From positions 1 through 35,590 of the forward strand of contig JAUIDN010000025.1 of NCBI GenBank assembly GCA_030428615.1: a stretch of 35,590 bases of DNA. Reading direction: 5' to 3'. Positions 33,382-35,590 of this stretch are shown piece after piece; the first letter of the stretch is position 1, and each line of letters opens with the position of its first letter. The notes under the pieces were generated by a model that saw only the letters and a program-made list of their open reading frames with translations, was not told where the DNA came from and did not search any database. This stretch comes from Alphaproteobacteria bacterium (GTDB lineage Bacteria > Pseudomonadota > Alphaproteobacteria > Sphingomonadales > Emcibacteraceae). The position numbers were made by a program, and so were the translations under genes.

Positions 33382-33744
33382 ATGACTTCACATGATACAA
33401 ATACTTATCCAAAACAACTGGACCACATAATCGAATGCCAAAAAAAACTTGCCGATTATCAACCGGATATGATGGCGTCGTTCGAAAGCTTGCATCATGC
33501 CTCTATTGCAGGTGGAGCACTTGATAAAAAGACAAAGGAATTAATTGCCTTGGCGATAGCGGTCGTATCACGCTGTGACGGATGTATTTCATTTCATACA
33601 CATGATGCGCTCGAAGCAGGTGCAAGTGAGCAGGAGGTTTCCGAAGCACTTGGTGTCGCTGTCCTGATGGGGGGCGGCCCTGCTATGGTATATGCAACTC
33701 ACGTCGTGGATGCCATGACGCAGTTCAAAACAAATAAAGATTAG
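33382..33744 (+). CDS. AhpD-like carboxymuconolactone decarboxylase family protein
   Basis: A 120-residue protein of the carboxymuconolactone decarboxylase/AhpD fold. The redox-active site is C65-D-G-C68 with H72 (SRCDGCISFHTHDAL), as in AhpD-like peroxidase partners, so thiol-based reduction of peroxides is more likely than decarboxylation. The fold's other marker, GASEQEVSEALGVAVLMGGGPA, follows. It is a small cytoplasmic protein, probably a trimer or hexamer as in the family. It starts a unit with the stress-type membrane protein, 19 bases downstream, and may be controlled by the FNR-type box at 33258. Confidence 0.88.
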   Translation: MTSHDTNTYPKQLDHIIECQKKLADYQPDMMASFESLHHASIAGGALDKKTKELIALAIAVVSRCDGCISFHTHDALEAGASEQEVSEALGVAVLMGGGPAMVYATHVVDAMTQFKTNKD

Positions 33745-33763
33745 ATTATTAGAGAAAGGGAAA

Positions 33764-34312
33764 ATGATGGTACATGAAGTTGTCGCCGTTTTTAAAGATA
33801 CTAAATCCTTGCAGAACGCCATTGACGAGCTACAAAATGAGGGCTTTGACCGTTCAGATCTTAGCCTTCTTGCCAGCGAAGACGTCATAGAAGGAAAACT
33901 GGGTCATATTTATTCAAGAGTAACCGATCTTGAAGATGATCCGGATGCGCCCACGATCGCTTATATCTCGCCGGAAGCACTCGCCGATGTGAAGGGAGCT
34001 TTAATCGGTACGCCGATGTATTTTGCCGCGCTTCTCACCACTGGGGTCATGACCGTTGCCGGAGGACCCCTTGCTGCAACGATAGCAGCGGTTGCAGCAG
34101 CCGGAGGGGCGGGTGCCCTTCTCGGTGGTATACTTACCACATTCGTTGACAAGCATCACGCAGAATATATCGAAAAACAGCTTGATCATGGAGGGTTGCT
34201 GCTCTGGGTTCATACGCGTGATAGCAAACACGAAGCAAAAGCGAAAAGAATATTATCCGAATATTCCGCACACGATATTCATGTCCATAGGAAGAACGTC
34301 GCTAGCAATTAA
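33764..34312 (+). CDS. Stress-type protein with N-terminal GSP17M-like domain and membrane hairpin
   Basis: A 182-residue protein. The N-terminus (HEVVAVFKDTKSLQNAIDEL and GFDRSDLSLLAS) resembles the general-stress-protein 17M-like alpha/beta domain. The centre (about 88-128) is a Gly/Ala-rich hydrophobic hairpin (ALLTTGVMTVAGGPLAATIA and AAAGGAGALLGGIL). The C-terminus (GGLLLWVHTRDSKHEAKAKRIL) looks like a repeat of the first fold. Such proteins are common in proteobacterial stress clusters and have no known biochemical role. GAAAGGGAAA precedes ATG 33764, with a second ATG directly after. It probably shares a transcript with the AhpD-like gene. Confidence 0.7.
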   Translation: MMVHEVVAVFKDTKSLQNAIDELQNEGFDRSDLSLLASEDVIEGKLGHIYSRVTDLEDDPDAPTIAYISPEALADVKGALIGTPMYFAALLTTGVMTVAGGPLAATIAAVAAAGGAGALLGGILTTFVDKHHAEYIEKQLDHGGLLLWVHTRDSKHEAKAKRILSEYSAHDIHVHRKNVASN

Positions 34313-34384
34313 GCATAGCACACACACTTGCGACGGCACCAACCGACTAAACAAACACTGACTTCAAATATCGTTAATGTTGAC

Positions 34385-34804
34385 TTATTTGCGTTCCATC
34401 GTGATTTGGTAAATATACATACCGGCCAACATCGCCAGCACAAATATAACGGCGCTTGATGGCACCAGAACCAAGCCAATAAGCGCAGGTCCGGGACAAA
34501 GACCCGCAACTCCCCACCCTATTCCAAAAAGGATAGCCCCCGCAATTAAAGGGGTATCAACATCTGTTTTACTGGGTAATGAAAATTGATCCCTAAAAAG
34601 TGGCTCGGACATTCTTCCTTGAACAATCCAGGCGAGCCCCATAACCAGTACGGCACCACCCATAACAAAAACAAGGGTTGGATCCCAACTTCCCAATATA
34701 TCCAGAAAACCCCTGACACGAATAGGATCAGCCATACCGGAAACAGCAAGCCCTGCCCCAAATAGCAATCCGGAAACTATTGCACCGATTATTTCACGAT
34801 TCAT
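34385..34804 (-). CDS. YeeE/YedE family protein (second subunit-like)
   Basis: A 139-residue membrane protein with about four segments in the YeeE/YedE (sulfur-compound transporter) group. Marks are GLLFGAGLAVSGMADPIRVRGFLDI near the start and GWGVAGLCPGPALI with the conserved Cys near the C-terminus. ATG 34804 overlaps the stop of the other half by four bases (ATGA), so the two are made together. Together they look like a split transporter for thiosulfate or a related reduced-sulfur species, but the actual cargo is unknown. A longer upstream start would run deep into the partner gene and was rejected. Confidence 0.85.
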   Translation of the reverse strand: MNREIIGAIVSGLLFGAGLAVSGMADPIRVRGFLDILGSWDPTLVFVMGGAVLVMGLAWIVQGRMSEPLFRDQFSLPSKTDVDTPLIAGAILFGIGWGVAGLCPGPALIGLVLVPSSAVIFVLAMLAGMYIYQITMERK

Positions 34805-35238
34805 TGTCCGATCCCCATAAAATTCATCACAGCGACAGTGATCATTCCGGAAATGATAAAGACCGGCGTGGCGATAAGTGACCTTCGCGACAGCCGGGAC
34901 ATGCCGCAAACGCCGTGTCCGCTTGTACAGCCGCTCCCCAATCGCGTGCCAAACCCGACAAGAAGACCGCCCACCACAAGCGACGCCGCGCCAGGATAAC
35001 GCGAAACGACTCCCGTTGACAGAAGCTGCACAACCAATGCCCCCACCAACAAAGAAACGATAAAACTTGCCGCAACTTTACGCGGTGTACCGCCGGAACC
35101 CATTCCGGCGGTGCGGGTTAGCAATCCACTTATTCCAGCAATTCGCCCCGCTCCCAAAAGCATGATAGCGGAAGCAATTCCAATCATTATACCGCCTACT
35201 AAACCCTCTAGGGGCATTGCGTCCGGAAATCCCAACAT
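34801..35238 (-). CDS. YeeE/YedE family protein (first subunit-like)
   Basis: A 145-residue membrane protein with about four segments. GFGTRLGSGCTSGHGVCGMSRLS (about 95-117) contains the two conserved Cys of the YeeE/YedE sulfur-transport signature. This is the half that usually pairs with the shorter DUF6691-like partner encoded next. AAGGAG precedes ATG 35238. It lies 103 bases downstream of the peroxiredoxin gene on the same strand, suggesting a link between sulfur import and redox defence. Such pairs are also found beside sulfide-oxidation genes, but none is in this window. Confidence 0.88.
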   Translation of the reverse strand: MLGFPDAMPLEGLVGGIMIGIASAIMLLGAGRIAGISGLLTRTAGMGSGGTPRKVAASFIVSLLVGALVVQLLSTGVVSRYPGAASLVVGGLLVGFGTRLGSGCTSGHGVCGMSRLSRRSLIATPVFIISGMITVAVMNFMGIGQ

Positions 35239-35341
35239 AATAAACTCCTTTTACCGTGAGCCTTAATGCGCAGCACACATTCCATTAAATTAATAATAGA
35301 ATCAGTTTTAACATATCTTCTTTTTTTACTTAACCACTTTC

Positions 35342-35590
35342 CTAGCTGACATTAGTCAGACGTAAATAAGGGCGTATCTCGTCCCATCCGTCCGGGAAAA
35401 TTTTTGCGGCTTCTTCATTGGTGATAGATGGCGGAATAATAACTGTATCTCCCGGTTTCCAGTCGGCCGGCGTGGCAATTTTCCGTTTGTCCGAAAGCTG
35501 TAGTGCTTCAATAACCCGAAGAATTTCGTCAAAATTTCGCCCGATACTCATTGGATATGTCATTGTCAGGCGCAGTTTTTTATCAGGGTC
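35342..35590 (-). CDS. 1-Cys peroxiredoxin (Prx6-type), C-terminal part
   Basis: The last 82 residues of an AhpC/TSA-family peroxiredoxin of the 1-Cys (Prx6) group, running off the right edge of the window on the minus strand. The readable part has LRLTMTYPMSIGRNFDEILR, KIATPADWKPGDTVIIPP and a C-terminal FPDGWDEIRPYLR, all typical of Prx6-type C-terminal domains. The N-terminal catalytic domain with the peroxidatic Cys is outside the window. It would reduce peroxides in the cytoplasm. Confidence 0.9.
   Translation of the reverse strand, partial: DPDKKLRLTMTYPMSIGRNFDEILRVIEALQLSDKRKIATPADWKPGDTVIIPPSITNEEAAKIFPDGWDEIRPYLRLTNVS

Noticed and set aside
34805-34909. Upstream extension of the second YeeE/YedE gene
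   Set aside because: It translates the partner gene in another frame and shows no membrane segment. The ATGA overlap at 34801-34804 marks the real start.
1-35590. tRNA, rRNA, CRISPR array, insertion sequence or attachment-site repeats
   Set aside because: I looked for cloverleaf-like sequences, regularly spaced repeats, transposase motifs and flanking direct repeats and found none that I could support by eye.

Overview
The window most likely comes from a free-living, probably marine, alphaproteobacterium of moderate G+C. This is inferred from gene content only: a LytTR regulator with membrane segments, Tat-exported PhoX-like phosphatase, SYLF lipoprotein-type protein, YeeE/YedE pair, 1-Cys peroxiredoxin, and a glycosyltransferase fragment with the N-terminal motif NYLPRQCGIATFTTDL. 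No rRNA, tRNA, CRISPR array, insertion sequence or complete prophage was seen.

Layout. (1) 1-4.36 kb is a visibly AT-rich accessory segment. It holds the C-terminal part of a DNA methyltransferase whose 5' end is broken, a large soluble protein with two GHKL-type ATPase domains, and a receiver-like protein. All are tightly coupled on the plus strand and look like a defence or restriction-modification module with a histidine-kinase-like partner pair. (2) 4.65-12.9 kb is ordinary chromosome: LytTR regulator and divergent acyltransferase, SYLF protein, FMN reductase plus pirin with a divergent LysR regulator, a secreted DUF1579-like protein, and a PhoX-like phosphatase divergent from a second LysR regulator. 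(3) 13.0-15.1 kb is a TrkH potassium channel gene between two small unknown membrane-protein genes, with a hairpin covering the first ribosome binding site. (4) 15.2-25.8 kb is a compact glycan locus. It encodes a KDG kinase, an SDR reductase, a large heparinase II/III-like lyase, a secreted beta-propeller, a NagB-like deaminase, a Tat-exported NagA-like deacetylase, an Nramp-fold transporter without metal-site motifs, and a C-terminally clipped KDPG aldolase. Together they suggest use of a polymer made of uronic acid and N-acetylhexosamine. (5) 25.8-34.3 kb is a stress or low-oxygen cluster: bactofilin-like membrane protein, flavodoxin, class II glutamine amidotransferase, hemerythrin, ATP-grasp ligase, universal stress protein, DUF4136 lipoprotein, AhpD-like protein and a stress-type membrane protein. 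Two perfect and three near-perfect FNR/FixK-type boxes (TTGAT-N4-ATCAA) lie in its intergenic gaps. A deletion scar there fuses the truncated 3' ends of a glycosyltransferase gene and a ZIP transporter gene. (6) 34.4-35.6 kb holds a YeeE/YedE sulfur-transport-like pair and the C-terminus of a 1-Cys peroxiredoxin that runs off the window.

The best candidates for something undescribed are the double-GHKL/receiver module at the left edge, the uronate/amino-sugar locus with its exported deacetylase and unusual transporter, and the ATP-grasp/amidotransferase/hemerythrin group under apparent FNR control. All assignments come from reading motifs; no database search was possible.
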